A DNA stretch of 11,632 bases from Candidatus Pelagibacter sp. (GTDB lineage: Bacteria; Pseudomonadota; Alphaproteobacteria; Pelagibacterales; Pelagibacteraceae), in assembly GCA_002704625.1 (NCBI GenBank), contig PAGZ01000034.1, positions 1 through 11,632 of the forward strand. Direction: 5' to 3'. The notes under the pieces were generated by a model. It saw only the letters and a list, made by a program, of their open reading frames with translations, had not been told where the DNA came from and searched no databases. Within the stretch, counting starts at the first letter, position 1. Every line of letters starts with the position of its first letter. The position numbers and the translations under genes were made by a program. Below, piece by piece: positions 1 through 7,265 of this stretch.

Positions 1-519
1 TGTATCATCACTAGCAGGAGGAGTAATATCTATTGGTTCTTCATCACCAACAGGTGGATCTCGTAAAACAAACTTTTCAATAGGAATATCATCAGGAATG
101 CCCTTGTATGCAAAATCAATGTAAATAACTTCATCGTCAACAAGTTTTATTTCAATTTGATCTTCATCAAGACTAGTAATTTTACCGGTCATCACTGTAG
201 GAACATCTCCGCTGAAATAAATATCAATCCATTGATCAGGAATTAATTTATTTTGTCTTGCATAACTGGGAGTTTCAGCACGACTAAGTACAGCAATTGA
301 TGTAATAGATTCATTACGAAGAAAACCATCGTCATTAATATCGATGTTAATAGTGTTACGATCTGTACCTAAAATATCAATTCTACTTTTATCAATGTAC
401 TTAATAAGGAATTGTTTTTCATTTAGTCTTTCATCTGTTGCTGCATTAATCTCAATAATATCTCCGATTTGCAAGTTAATAGACTGCTCTTTCGGTATAC
501 TGGCCATTACCTTATACAT
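1..519 (-). CDS. Conserved giant-virus protein of unknown function, N-terminal part
   Basis: An open frame runs on the minus strand from a start near 519 to the window edge without a stop, so the C-terminal part is missing. Two in-frame starts exist: 519 (MYKVMASIPKEQ) and 507 (MASIPKEQ); the second fits the clearly acidic, beta-rich body better. About 170 residues are visible. Recognisable segments are INLQIGDIIEINA near the start, then SRAETPSYARQNKLIPDQW, a short IDIYFSGDVP segment and VIYIDFAYKGIPDD, followed by a Pro/Asp/Glu-rich stretch (RDPPVGDEEPIDITPPASDD) that looks like a linker to a further domain. I recall similar N-termini on long proteins of mimivirus relatives, but cannot name a function. 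It is divergent from the RNA-ligase-like gene at 597, with only about 77 bases between the starts. Confidence 0.85.
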   Translation of the reverse strand, partial: MYKVMASIPKEQSINLQIGDIIEINAATDERLNEKQFLIKYIDKSRIDILGTDRNTINIDINDDGFLRNESITSIAVLSRAETPSYARQNKLIPDQWIDIYFSGDVPTVMTGKITSLDEDQIEIKLVDDEVIYIDFAYKGIPDDIPIEKFVLRDPPVGDEEPIDITPPASDDT

Positions 520-596
520 AGAACAGATATTTATCTCAATTACTCACTAATGATTTAATAAATAAAGTTAAAGTTATATTAATATTAATATTAATA
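520..596. promoter_or_regulatory. Divergent intergenic spacer with ATTAAT tandem repeat
   Basis: This 77-base AT-rich gap must hold the promoters of the minus-strand gene ending at 1 and the plus-strand gene starting at 597. Positions 578-595 are three perfect copies of ATTAAT, which together form an 18-base palindrome ending two bases before the plus-strand ATG. No mimivirus-type early motif AAAATTGA was seen here. The promoter role is inferred from position only. Confidence 0.45.
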
Positions 597-1892
597 ATGG
601 CTACTCAACCGGCTATGTGCAGACACGATCTTAACACAATTGAAGGGAACTCCCTTAGCGTGCTATACAATAGTAACTCAGACAAAAAAGATATCGATGC
701 ACTAAGTAATAATCTTAAAGTAAAAACTAAAAAATGGTTGCATCACGAAGAGACATATAATATTATCAGATATGACAAACAAATGCTATCAAATGATCGT
801 GTTGATTCAGTGGGTCAACTTAGATCTGTTATTGCAAAAAATGGTAAAATTTGTTGTTTTGCGCCACCTAAATCAATTTCATATGATGATTTTAAAAAAA
901 GAACTCAACCAGGATCTATTACAGCTCAAGATTATATTGAAGGAACTATGATAAATATTTTTCATACTGGTAAAGAATGGGAACTAGCTACTCGCAGTTC
1001 TGTGGGAGCAAATGTAAGTTTTTATTCTGGAAAAGATGGCAAGCCCCGCAATACATTTCGCAAGATGTTTTTAGATGCACTTTTGCATTTAGAGGAATTT
1101 TCAGAAGACAAAACAGATCTTTTGGAGTGTTTGAATGTTTTTCCAAAGTCTTTTGTATTTTCTTTTGTTTTGCAGCATCCAGATAATCGAATAGTAGTTC
1201 CATTTGTACAACCATATATTTGGTTGGTTAAGGTGTACAATATACAAGACAATATTGTCTCTGAAATACCATTAATGGAAGTTTTTGATAAACTACCAAA
1301 ATATGTTTGTTATCCACAGATGGTAAATCCTGATTATAATTACTTGGAGCATATTTTCAGGAAGGGTACTGAAACTGATTATAAAATTGTTGGTTCCATG
1401 TTAACAGGTATTGATAGTAATGGACATATTGTGCGGACAAAAATTAGAAATCCAAATTATGAGGATGTTCGAAAGCTTCGAGGCAATCAACCAAAGCTAC
1501 AATACAGATATATTATGCTTCGTCAAAGTGAAAAGTTAACAGATTATCTAAAATATTATCCTGAGCATAAAGCGTTGTTTAATACATATCGTTCATTAAT
1601 TCATGATTTTACTAAAAGTTTGCATTCAAACTATATTTCTTGCTATGTAAAGAAGCAGCAGCCGCTTAATCAGTTTAGCCCTCAATATAGAACACACATG
1701 TTTAAATTGCATGAGCATTACTTAAATATTCTTGCATCATATAAGGGAATTATTACGCGTCAAGAAGTTATTGCATATGTAAATAGGTTACATCCTAGTC
1801 TACTAATGCATTCTTGTAATTACAATTATAAGCAAGCAAAAAATGAGATGAAATATGCACAAGATATTACAATGATAAATAAAGATAATTAA
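597..1892 (+). CDS. T4 RNA ligase 1-like nucleotidyltransferase, apparently without the catalytic lysine
   Basis: A 431-residue protein that aligns by eye with T4 RNA ligase 1. Residues 54-59 (YNIIRY) match the region before motif I, where T4 Rnl1 has YRIFSY, and residues 74-99 (QLRSVI, then a PPKSISYDDF segment) match RGIMFE and the PMEKFF stretch. Residues 113-118 (YIEGTM) fall where the KxDGSL motif I belongs, and 129-136 (ELATRSSV) match the FKSKGS strand. Residues 188-201 (FSFVLQHPDNRIVV) match motif IIIa, FEFVAPTNRIVL in T4 Rnl1, and KVYNI corresponds to LNVREN. The C-terminal third (about 300-431) is helical and of unknown role. In this family the motif I lysine takes up AMP from ATP; here that position is Tyr113, and the motif IV EG is also not evident around residues 266-275, so ligation activity is doubtful. 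It converges on the RNA polymerase subunit gene, with 50 bases between the stops. RNA binding or a structural role is possible. Confidence 0.75.
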   Translation: MATQPAMCRHDLNTIEGNSLSVLYNSNSDKKDIDALSNNLKVKTKKWLHHEETYNIIRYDKQMLSNDRVDSVGQLRSVIAKNGKICCFAPPKSISYDDFKKRTQPGSITAQDYIEGTMINIFHTGKEWELATRSSVGANVSFYSGKDGKPRNTFRKMFLDALLHLEEFSEDKTDLLECLNVFPKSFVFSFVLQHPDNRIVVPFVQPYIWLVKVYNIQDNIVSEIPLMEVFDKLPKYVCYPQMVNPDYNYLEHIFRKGTETDYKIVGSMLTGIDSNGHIVRTKIRNPNYEDVRKLRGNQPKLQYRYIMLRQSEKLTDYLKYYPEHKALFNTYRSLIHDFTKSLHSNYISCYVKKQQPLNQFSPQYRTHMFKLHEHYLNILASYKGIITRQEVIAYVNRLHPSLLMHSCNYNYKQAKNEMKYAQDITMINKDN

Positions 1893-1908
1893 AAGATCAT
1901 ACAAAAAT

Positions 1909-1941
1909 ATAAATATTATGATAAATAATCATATTATTTAT
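1909..1941. terminator. Hairpin between convergent genes
   Basis: Left arm 1909-1922 (ATAAATATTATGAT) and right arm 1928-1941 (ATCATATTATTTAT) form a 14-base-pair stem with one internal mismatch and a 5-base loop (AAATA). It fills the gap between the stop at 1892 (plus) and the stop at 1943-1945 (minus), and can fold from either strand. Mimivirus transcripts are known to end and be polyadenylated at such hairpins, so this is a likely 3'-end signal for both genes. Confidence 0.7.
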
Positions 1942-1942
1942 T

Positions 1943-3061
1943 TTATTCTTCAGTGCTAGGTTTAAAGAAGTCATTAATTTGTTGAAATACAGATGTTAAT
2001 GCAAGTATACTAGCAGACAGCATTCCAACTAAATCAGCTTTTGAAGTTTTGTCTTTGAACCCAACACGAATAATGCTTTCATCAATATGAGGATGTGGTT
2101 TTTTGAATCCACAAAAGTTGATAATACCCTTCTTATAATATTTTTCATATAGTACATATTCAATTGCTTTTCCTAGAGTATAATCTTCCCCAATTAATTT
2201 TACATCAAATCCATTTTCTAGTGTAGTTTCACTATCGGCAATAAGAGTTGGGTTAGTTTTAATTGCCTGCTCAAACTTACTTAGTTTTGTCAACATAACA
2301 TCTGCAGCCCTGTGACAAATATCCATATTTGTAAATTGACCTACACTCTCAACAATGAAATCAAACGAATCTGGTACAGATAATGTTTCTGCACCTAGAA
2401 GAAGCCAATCCTTTTTCTTGAAATCAATAGTTTCTTGAGGAACTCCGTTAGCTTTAAGATCGTTGTCCATTTTTGTAAGATAATCATTAATTTTAACTGT
2501 ATCTTTAGTATAACCATAGCTAGCAGTGCATACAACATTGAAGGCGCCGTCTTCTTTTGCACTACCAATATCTAGTCTAGAAGTTAAGGATAGTTCTTCT
2601 CCATCGATATCTTCAGATAGTTTAGGACGAAGTCGTGCAATATCGATGTAATCTCCAGTAATTTTATCAGGTGGAAAGATCACTTTAACCGCTTCACTTG
2701 AAAGATATTTATCACTTTGAAGATCTTTTATTTTGATATCTTCTGTGGTAACATATTCAATAACATCGGTCTCATTTTTTTTATAGATTTGGATTTCATA
2801 ATTATCAATGGGAAATGATGTATCACTTATGTGAATGGGAACACAACTCATTCTTTGCTTAATAAGTTCATTATTAAGCCGTGTTGTGTTGGATAAAATA
2901 TCCATCTTATTTTGAATATAAGGTGTTGTGCGAAATACTACACACAAAATATCAGAAAGCATAATTCGGCGTAAAGCATTTGCAAGACTCACATTAACAC
3001 CAGATAGGGTAAATCTGAGAGTATCGTTATCTTCGACAAGGTTTGCAATAACAGGATTCAT
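1943..3061 (-). CDS. DNA-directed RNA polymerase subunit, RPB3/RPB11-like fusion
   Basis: A 372-residue subunit of the viral multi-subunit RNA polymerase. The N-terminal part (about 1-250) is the RPB3/RpoA-like dimerisation domain: LRFTLSGVNVSLANALRRI with ANALRR at 27-32 is the family signature, RLRPKL at 143-148 lies where RPB3 and archaeal D have RL.PG, and AFNVVCTASY follows. The C-terminal part (about 288-372) is an RPB11/L-like domain: EDYTLGKAIEYVLY at 292-305, then NFCGFKKPHPHIDE ending at 328, a classic L/RPB11 string. One polypeptide would therefore supply the whole alpha-like heterodimer on which the polymerase assembles. The frame extends 18 residues further (to 3115), but the start at 3061 (MNPVIANL) fits the family because the conserved domain begins about ten residues later. 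Its promoter lies in the divergent gap with the thioredoxin-like gene. Confidence 0.93.
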   Translation of the reverse strand: MNPVIANLVEDNDTLRFTLSGVNVSLANALRRIMLSDILCVVFRTTPYIQNKMDILSNTTRLNNELIKQRMSCVPIHISDTSFPIDNYEIQIYKKNETDVIEYVTTEDIKIKDLQSDKYLSSEAVKVIFPPDKITGDYIDIARLRPKLSEDIDGEELSLTSRLDIGSAKEDGAFNVVCTASYGYTKDTVKINDYLTKMDNDLKANGVPQETIDFKKKDWLLLGAETLSVPDSFDFIVESVGQFTNMDICHRAADVMLTKLSKFEQAIKTNPTLIADSETTLENGFDVKLIGEDYTLGKAIEYVLYEKYYKKGIINFCGFKKPHPHIDESIIRVGFKDKTSKADLVGMLSASILALTSVFQQINDFFKPSTEE

Positions 3062-3155
3062 ATTGGCGTATACTATAATCAGAGAGATATTTCTTTGGAT
3101 CATTTTTTCATGCAATTAAGTTAAAAACACGAAGCTATTATAACCATATAGTCCA
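3062..3155. promoter_or_regulatory. Divergent promoter region between polymerase subunit and thioredoxin-like genes
   Basis: About 94 bases separate the start of the minus-strand polymerase gene (3061) from the plus-strand start at 3156. The string ATATAG (3146-3151) lies four bases before the plus-strand ATG and resembles strings before the starts at 5491, 7266 and 10518. On the minus strand the sequence just upstream of 3061 is rich in ATAT. Promoter function is inferred from position. Confidence 0.4.
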
Positions 3156-3731
3156 ATGAGCACAATTCTTTACTACAGTAACTATTGTGAGAGTTGTAAA
3201 AAACTTTTAGGAATGATATCACGAAGTCCTATTAAAGATGAGATGCATTTTATATGTATTGATAAACGTTCTAGACATTCTAATGGACAAACTTATGTTC
3301 AATTATCTGATGGCCAGGAAGTATTATTGCCGCCTACAGTAACAAAGGTGCCAGCACTACTTTTATTAAATAGAGGATACAAGGTCTTATTTGGAGATGA
3401 AATAGCAAATCATGTGACACCAGCAGTAGAGGCAATGAAAAATGAAGCAGTTGTAAGTACAGGGGAACCAACAGCTTTTGGTTTTGGTGGTTGTTATTCA
3501 TCATTTGGCGTTGCATCAGATAATTATAGTTTTTTGGATCAAAATGCTGAAGATCTTTCTGCCAAAGGTGAAGGTGGTATGAGACAGCAACATCATTATG
3601 CATCAATACAACATATGGATAAAATTGAAACTCCTCCAGATAACTATGAAGCTGATACGGTTAAAGGAACTTCTGTAGAAGCGTTACAACAACAACGCGA
3701 TCAAGATTATAGAAACACAAATAGTAAATAG
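3156..3731 (+). CDS. Thioredoxin-fold protein with CxxC active site and viral C-terminal tail
   Basis: 191 residues. The N-terminus (ILYYSNYCESCKKLL) has the strand-CxxC-helix pattern of thioredoxin and glutaredoxin proteins, with C11 and C14 as the redox pair; KVPALLLL at 64-71 supplies the expected cis-proline (P66) opposite the active site, and a Gly-rich turn follows. From about residue 100 a tail not found in ordinary thioredoxins takes over: a Gly/Phe-rich patch (AFGFGGCYSSFG), SFLDQNAEDLSAKGEGGMR, a His/Gln-rich segment and a charged end. I recall similar tails in homologues from mimivirus relatives. It has no signal peptide and probably acts in the cytoplasmic factory or virion; giant viruses often use their own redox proteins to make disulphide-bonded particles. 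It opens a co-directional run continuing to 8263. The exact substrate cannot be read from sequence. Confidence 0.8.
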   Translation: MSTILYYSNYCESCKKLLGMISRSPIKDEMHFICIDKRSRHSNGQTYVQLSDGQEVLLPPTVTKVPALLLLNRGYKVLFGDEIANHVTPAVEAMKNEAVVSTGEPTAFGFGGCYSSFGVASDNYSFLDQNAEDLSAKGEGGMRQQHHYASIQHMDKIETPPDNYEADTVKGTSVEALQQQRDQDYRNTNSK

Positions 3732-3776
3732 TAACTGATAATAAAGTGTTTAAAAAGAAAACTGATATTTTTTCAT

Positions 3777-4166
3777 ATGACTAGCAATATACAATTATTG
3801 ACAGCATTTAATAATCACTTTGAAGAGTTTGTAGACGACATTGTCAGAGCTTTCCCTGATGATATTGAAATTGCTGCTGCTGCCAATGCTCTAAAAAAAT
3901 TAAGAAAAGCAAATCCAAAATTGATTATAATGATATTTAAAGAATATGTACTAGAACCTTATGGTAATAAAATTATGGAAGGAGATTTATCATATTTTAT
4001 TGAAAAAGATTATAGTAAAGATGTAGAAGGAAGCGCACAGGCAGGACCAATTTTAGAAAAGATTCAACAAATCAAAGGTCCATTAGTGGGAATGGAGAAT
4101 AAAGAAAAAGCCAAGGTTTTAAAATATATGCAAAATCTGTGTAAGCTTTCAGGTTTATATAATTAG
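3777..4166 (+). CDS. Small helical protein of unknown function, probable paralogue of the next gene
   Basis: 129 residues, predicted almost entirely helical, without signal peptide or membrane segment. Features visible: F11 followed by FP at 26-27, a long central helix (AAAANALKKLRKANPKLIIMIFKEYV), then EPYGNKIMEGDLSYFIEKDY at 60-79, and a C-terminal helix KAKVLKYMQNLCKL. The start is the ATG at 3777; the leader from the previous gene is 45 bases of A/T-rich sequence. The same layout occurs in the N-terminal 135 residues of the protein at 4209, with equal spacing from F to FP and from the Phe-rich helix to the aromatic DY. I recognise similar small proteins in mimivirus relatives but know of no assigned role. 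Tandem placement suggests the two act together or arose by duplication. Confidence 0.8.
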   Translation: MTSNIQLLTAFNNHFEEFVDDIVRAFPDDIEIAAAANALKKLRKANPKLIIMIFKEYVLEPYGNKIMEGDLSYFIEKDYSKDVEGSAQAGPILEKIQQIKGPLVGMENKEKAKVLKYMQNLCKLSGLYN

Positions 4167-4208
4167 ACGTGTCATGATTTAAAAATGTATCATTAGTCAT
4201 TTTATACC

Positions 4209-5468
4209 ATGGAAGAATCTAACAAGGATACAAATAATCCAGAATTACTTCTCGAGAAATATGCTTCATTCCGCAAAGTAATGAATGACAAGTTAAAAGA
4301 TATGCTTACAACATTTCCAGAGTTAGAAAATAATTTAGATAACAGATTAAAAATATTGTGGAAGCAATCTGAAAGTAATGAGGAGTCAATTACAAGTGCT
4401 ACTAAAAGCTTACTTGAATACTGTGAAAATATATTTCCAGCTCGGTTCTTTGACATTTTATATGAAAATGAGGAGATTTTTACAAATGAGGAGTTAGATT
4501 TGCATTTTTTGCCTGGCATTGATTATAAAGAGTTATGGAAGGTGAATATCAGTGATAATACTCGTAAAACAATTTGGAAGTATTTACAGTTAATCTTATT
4601 TTCTTGTGTTTCTGGCGTTGGATCGGCAGAGGGATTTGGAGATACAGCTGAGTTGTTCAAGGCGATTAATGAAGATGACTTTAAAAAGAAATTGGAAGAA
4701 ACAATGGAAGGTATGCAAGAGATGTTTAAAAAAGCTGCAGAAAATCAAGAAGAGGGAGATGGCATTAATTTAAATGATATTCCTGATCCGCAGGGTATTC
4801 ATGAGCATGTTCAAGGATTAATGCAAGGAAAGCTTGGTGCACTTGCTGCAGAAATCGCTGAAGAAACAGCTGCTGATTTGGGAATGGAAGATATGAAAGA
4901 TGCAGAAAGTGTAAATGATATATTTTCAAAATTGTTAAAAGATCCTAAAAAAATTATGAGTATGGTTAAAAATGTTGGATCAAAGTTAGATGAAAAGATC
5001 AGACAAGGTGATATCAAGGAAAGCGAATTGCTTGAAGAAGCAAGTGAGATGATGAAGAAGATGAAAGAAATGCCCGGTATGGAAAATATACAAAATATGT
5101 TATCTAAAATGGGATTAGGCAAACAAGGTGGTAACATCAATCATGCTGCTATGCAAGCACACATGGAAAGAAATATTAAACTTGCACAACAAAAAGAACG
5201 TCTTAGAGCTCGAGCCGGACAACACCAAGTAAATCAAGAACCACAGTATACACCAGAACAATTAGCTGAAATGGAAGCAATAGCAGAAAAAGCACGTCAA
5301 GAATTACTAGCAGAGTTTGAGAATAATAGAGGTGAAACAGTTTTTAGAGCGGGAGACGGTGCTGTGCGCAGTGTACCACGAACGAGTAACGACAATAGTA
5401 GTTCAAATGAAAAAAATAGTAAAAGCAATAAAAAGAAGCGTAAAGGAAAAGGTAAGAAGAAGAAATAA
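4209..5468 (+). CDS. Conserved giant-virus protein with helical N-domain, charged helical core and Lys-rich tail
   Basis: 419 residues. The N-terminal domain (1-135) repeats the plan of the neighbour at 3777: F21 with FP at 36-37, a helix ending in ARFFDILYEN, the acidic loop DLHFLPGIDY at 97-106, and TRKTIWKYLQLILFS at 118-132. Residues 140-300 are acidic, Met-rich helices, including DIFSKLLKDPKKIMSMVKNV, LDEKIRQGDIKESELLEEAS and MMKKMKEMPGMENIQNMLSK; they recall a segment widely conserved in mimivirus relatives. Residues 310-375 look like coiled coil (QQKERLRARA, EMEAIAEKARQELLAEF). The tail is Ser/Asn then Lys-rich, ending KKKRKGKGKKKK, which could bind nucleic acid or serve as a nuclear signal. 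No catalytic motif is seen. It starts at ATG 4209 in a TACCATGG context and ends 22 bases before the next gene. Confidence 0.85.
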   Translation: MEESNKDTNNPELLLEKYASFRKVMNDKLKDMLTTFPELENNLDNRLKILWKQSESNEESITSATKSLLEYCENIFPARFFDILYENEEIFTNEELDLHFLPGIDYKELWKVNISDNTRKTIWKYLQLILFSCVSGVGSAEGFGDTAELFKAINEDDFKKKLEETMEGMQEMFKKAAENQEEGDGINLNDIPDPQGIHEHVQGLMQGKLGALAAEIAEETAADLGMEDMKDAESVNDIFSKLLKDPKKIMSMVKNVGSKLDEKIRQGDIKESELLEEASEMMKKMKEMPGMENIQNMLSKMGLGKQGGNINHAAMQAHMERNIKLAQQKERLRARAGQHQVNQEPQYTPEQLAEMEAIAEKARQELLAEFENNRGETVFRAGDGAVRSVPRTSNDNSSSNEKNSKSNKKKRKGKGKKKK

Positions 5469-5490
5469 AAATAGCATATTGTATATATAG

Positions 5491-6174
5491 ATGCAGTCTA
5501 CCTTCTGGTTAAATGATCCTACAATTTTATTTAATAAAGACAAAATTGGAGAAATATGGCCAACTCAAAGAATGTCTTCAGATGATAAATTAAATGCTGT
5601 AACTAGATTAGTAATAATTCTTACTATTTTAGGATATCTTGTTACTAACAATATGCGTGTTGGAATTACAGGAATTGTAACAATTATTGCAATTATAATA
5701 TTACGAACTGTAAAGGGTGGTAATGTAGGTACGCCACATAAAAATATTTCTGAAGGTTTTGCAAACTTGACATCAAAAGAATTAGATGAGATAAAGTTTA
5801 CAAGACCAAAAGAAAAAAATCCCATGATGAATGTGTTACTTCCGCAGATTCAAGATGAACCCAATCGGCCTTCTGCAGCACCAGCATTTAATCCTACAGT
5901 AGTTAATGAAATTAATGCTACGACGCAAGAAATGGTTGTAAACAATTTTGATGATAAAACAGGTATAGATGAGAGATTGTTCAGAGATTTAGGAGATAGC
6001 TTTAATTTTGACAGATCGATGATACATTTTAATGCAACAGCAAATACTCAAATTCCAAATGATCAAAAGTCTTTTGCAGAGTTTTGTTATGGTGATATGA
6101 TCTCTTGTAAGGAGGGAAATAGTATAGCATGTACAAACTCTATGCCTCCACACAGGATTAATGGTACAAATTAA
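5491..6174 (+). CDS. Two-membrane-segment viral protein (DUF5762-like, from memory)
   Basis: 227 residues. The N-terminus has FWLNDPTILF at 5-14 and EIWPTQRMS before two hydrophobic stretches: about 38-53 (TRLVIILTILGYLVT) and 58-72 (GITGIVTIIAIIIL), separated by NNMRV, so a membrane hairpin with both ends on the same side is likely. The rest (75-227) is polar, Asn- and Pro-rich, with three cysteines late in the chain (C199, C206, C214) that could form disulphides. I associate the WxxDP-plus-hydrophobic-hairpin layout with the DUF5762 family of mimivirus relatives, a proposal from memory. A role in the inner membrane of the virion is plausible but inferred. TATATATAG at 5482-5490 abuts the ATG. 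Confidence 0.8.
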   Translation: MQSTFWLNDPTILFNKDKIGEIWPTQRMSSDDKLNAVTRLVIILTILGYLVTNNMRVGITGIVTIIAIIILRTVKGGNVGTPHKNISEGFANLTSKELDEIKFTRPKEKNPMMNVLLPQIQDEPNRPSAAPAFNPTVVNEINATTQEMVVNNFDDKTGIDERLFRDLGDSFNFDRSMIHFNATANTQIPNDQKSFAEFCYGDMISCKEGNSIACTNSMPPHRINGTN

Positions 6175-6212
6175 TTATACCTTTTAAAATTAAATGTTGT
6201 GTGAATATATAA

Positions 6213-6800
6213 ATGGCTTATACATCCAATTATACATTCAACAATATGACTAGAGTAGGCGATGATTCATGTGACTTATCACAGCGCAATGTTCAGAACG
6301 CTGGTGCTGCCAACTATATGCTTACTCAATTTAGACCAGATTGTCCTATGACAAATGGCGTTGATTTTGCCACTGCTCAGCCAGGTATTAATTTTAGTGG
6401 TAGTTATCAGGTTGGTCTAGGAGGTTGTAATATCGATGAGAACTCAGAATTACATATTAGCGATCTTAGCAAAGATAAATGTAGAATTAGTTTATTTCAA
6501 CGCCCATATTTATCTGTTCCTTATCTGGGGCGTGGAAAATCTAATGCTGTATTAGAATCACAACTTCAACAAGGTGAATTAGCTAATAATCGTAAAAGCA
6601 TTAATCCAACAACGGAAGTTTCATATGCAAACTACAGTCAGACTCCTATGATTCCTTCACTTAAAGCTACTATTAACAATCCGGCTAATTTAGTGGAGGG
6701 TGTTGCTGCTGAGGGATGGATTCGCGGCGGTGTTCCAACAAAACAATTGACAAAAGATGAGAATTATGCCACACAGCACACTAATAAACAGTATGTTTAG
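6213..6800 (+). CDS. Putative virion-associated protein, mimivirus-relative family
   Basis: 195 residues, soluble, rich in Asn, Ser and Gln. The N-terminal block DDSCDLSQRNVQNAGAANYM at 17-36 is followed by a Cys at 44 (DCPM) and another at 72 (GGCN). Further on are RISLFQRPYLSVPYLGRGK at 91-109 and VLESQLQQGELANNRKSINP, then a Pro/Asn-rich middle and a C-terminal EGWIRGGVPTKQL before a His-containing tail. I remember related sequences in mimivirus relatives, where they appear to be structural, but the role is not established here. The DxCxLxQR string recurs in the protein at 7266 (DYCLQQR), so the two may be distant relatives. The start is fixed by ATG 6213 after a GTGAATATATAA leader. No membrane segment. 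Confidence 0.8.
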   Translation: MAYTSNYTFNNMTRVGDDSCDLSQRNVQNAGAANYMLTQFRPDCPMTNGVDFATAQPGINFSGSYQVGLGGCNIDENSELHISDLSKDKCRISLFQRPYLSVPYLGRGKSNAVLESQLQQGELANNRKSINPTTEVSYANYSQTPMIPSLKATINNPANLVEGVAAEGWIRGGVPTKQLTKDENYATQHTNKQYV

Positions 6801-6828
6801 ATAACTTCATTTAAAAATATCAAGTTAT
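6801..6828. repeat. Inverted repeat after the 6213-6800 gene
   Basis: ATAACTT at 6801-6807 pairs with AAGTTAT at 6822-6828 around a 14-base loop that can itself pair ATTT (6809-6812) with AAAT (6815-6818). It begins directly after the stop codon and could mark the transcript 3' end, but it is shorter than the hairpins between convergent genes. Confidence 0.35.
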
Positions 6829-6837
6829 TTAATTTAT

Positions 6838-7236
6838 ATGACTGAAACTCAGAACGAAAAACTAGACACATACGCTTATGATTTTTTGTGTACATACAAA
6901 CAATTAGATAGTGATGATTTATATAGAAGTCAATTATTACAGGCATTTAAATTAACACAATGGAACGATCAAGAAATAACAGTTCGGACAGATAAATTGT
7001 TTACAAGTGTTGAAAAGCACTTAAAAGATATTTTTGATATTTTTCGTAATGATGAAACACGTTTTAAACATTTAATGTTGTTTATGGGAGAGCATTTGAC
7101 TAATAAAAATTTGTTTAGAATATTATTTACAATGGATTTATTTCAAGAGGCACATCTTTGTTTTTGCGATATTCTAAATACAGGTAGTTTAAAGAAAGAT
7201 AATAAGCAACAATTAATGCTTGCAATTATGCAATAA
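6838..7236 (+). CDS. Small helical protein of unknown function
   Basis: 132 residues, predicted helical and soluble, not recognised beyond a vague likeness to small conserved proteins of mimivirus relatives. Notable strings are DTYAYDFLCTYKQLDSDDLYRS at the N-terminus (split here by function only, not by domain), LLQAFKLTQWNDQEI at 33-47 (an aromatic, acidic turn), a middle helix FTSVEKHLKDIFDIF and LFRILFTMDLFQEAHLCFCDIL at 92-113, which carries two of the three Cys. No metal-binding arrangement is convincing. The leader from the previous stop is 37 bases; the next gene begins 29 bases after the stop, so it lies inside the co-directional run of probable late genes. A structural or assembly job is possible by context only. 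Confidence 0.75.
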   Translation: MTETQNEKLDTYAYDFLCTYKQLDSDDLYRSQLLQAFKLTQWNDQEITVRTDKLFTSVEKHLKDIFDIFRNDETRFKHLMLFMGEHLTNKNLFRILFTMDLFQEAHLCFCDILNTGSLKKDNKQQLMLAIMQ

Positions 7237-7265
7237 TATTAAAAGAATATCATAGTATATATTAG

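Noticed and set aside
344..550. Plus-strand Ser/Ile-rich frame antisense to the partial gene at 1-519
   Set aside because: It runs antisense to a conserved-looking protein and has an AT-rich low-complexity composition; treated as a shadow.
3062..3115. 18-residue N-terminal extension of the RNA polymerase subunit
   Set aside because: It lies in the promoter gap, has no family match, and the conserved domain begins ten residues after the Met at 3061.
3597..3640. AAAATTGA-like mimivirus early promoter
   Set aside because: The match near 3618 lies inside the thioredoxin-like gene, not upstream of a start; no early motif was seen in the gaps.
4811..5140. Minus-strand Ile/Ser-rich frame over the 4209 gene
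   Set aside because: Antisense shadow of a Lys/Glu-rich coding region; no independent support.
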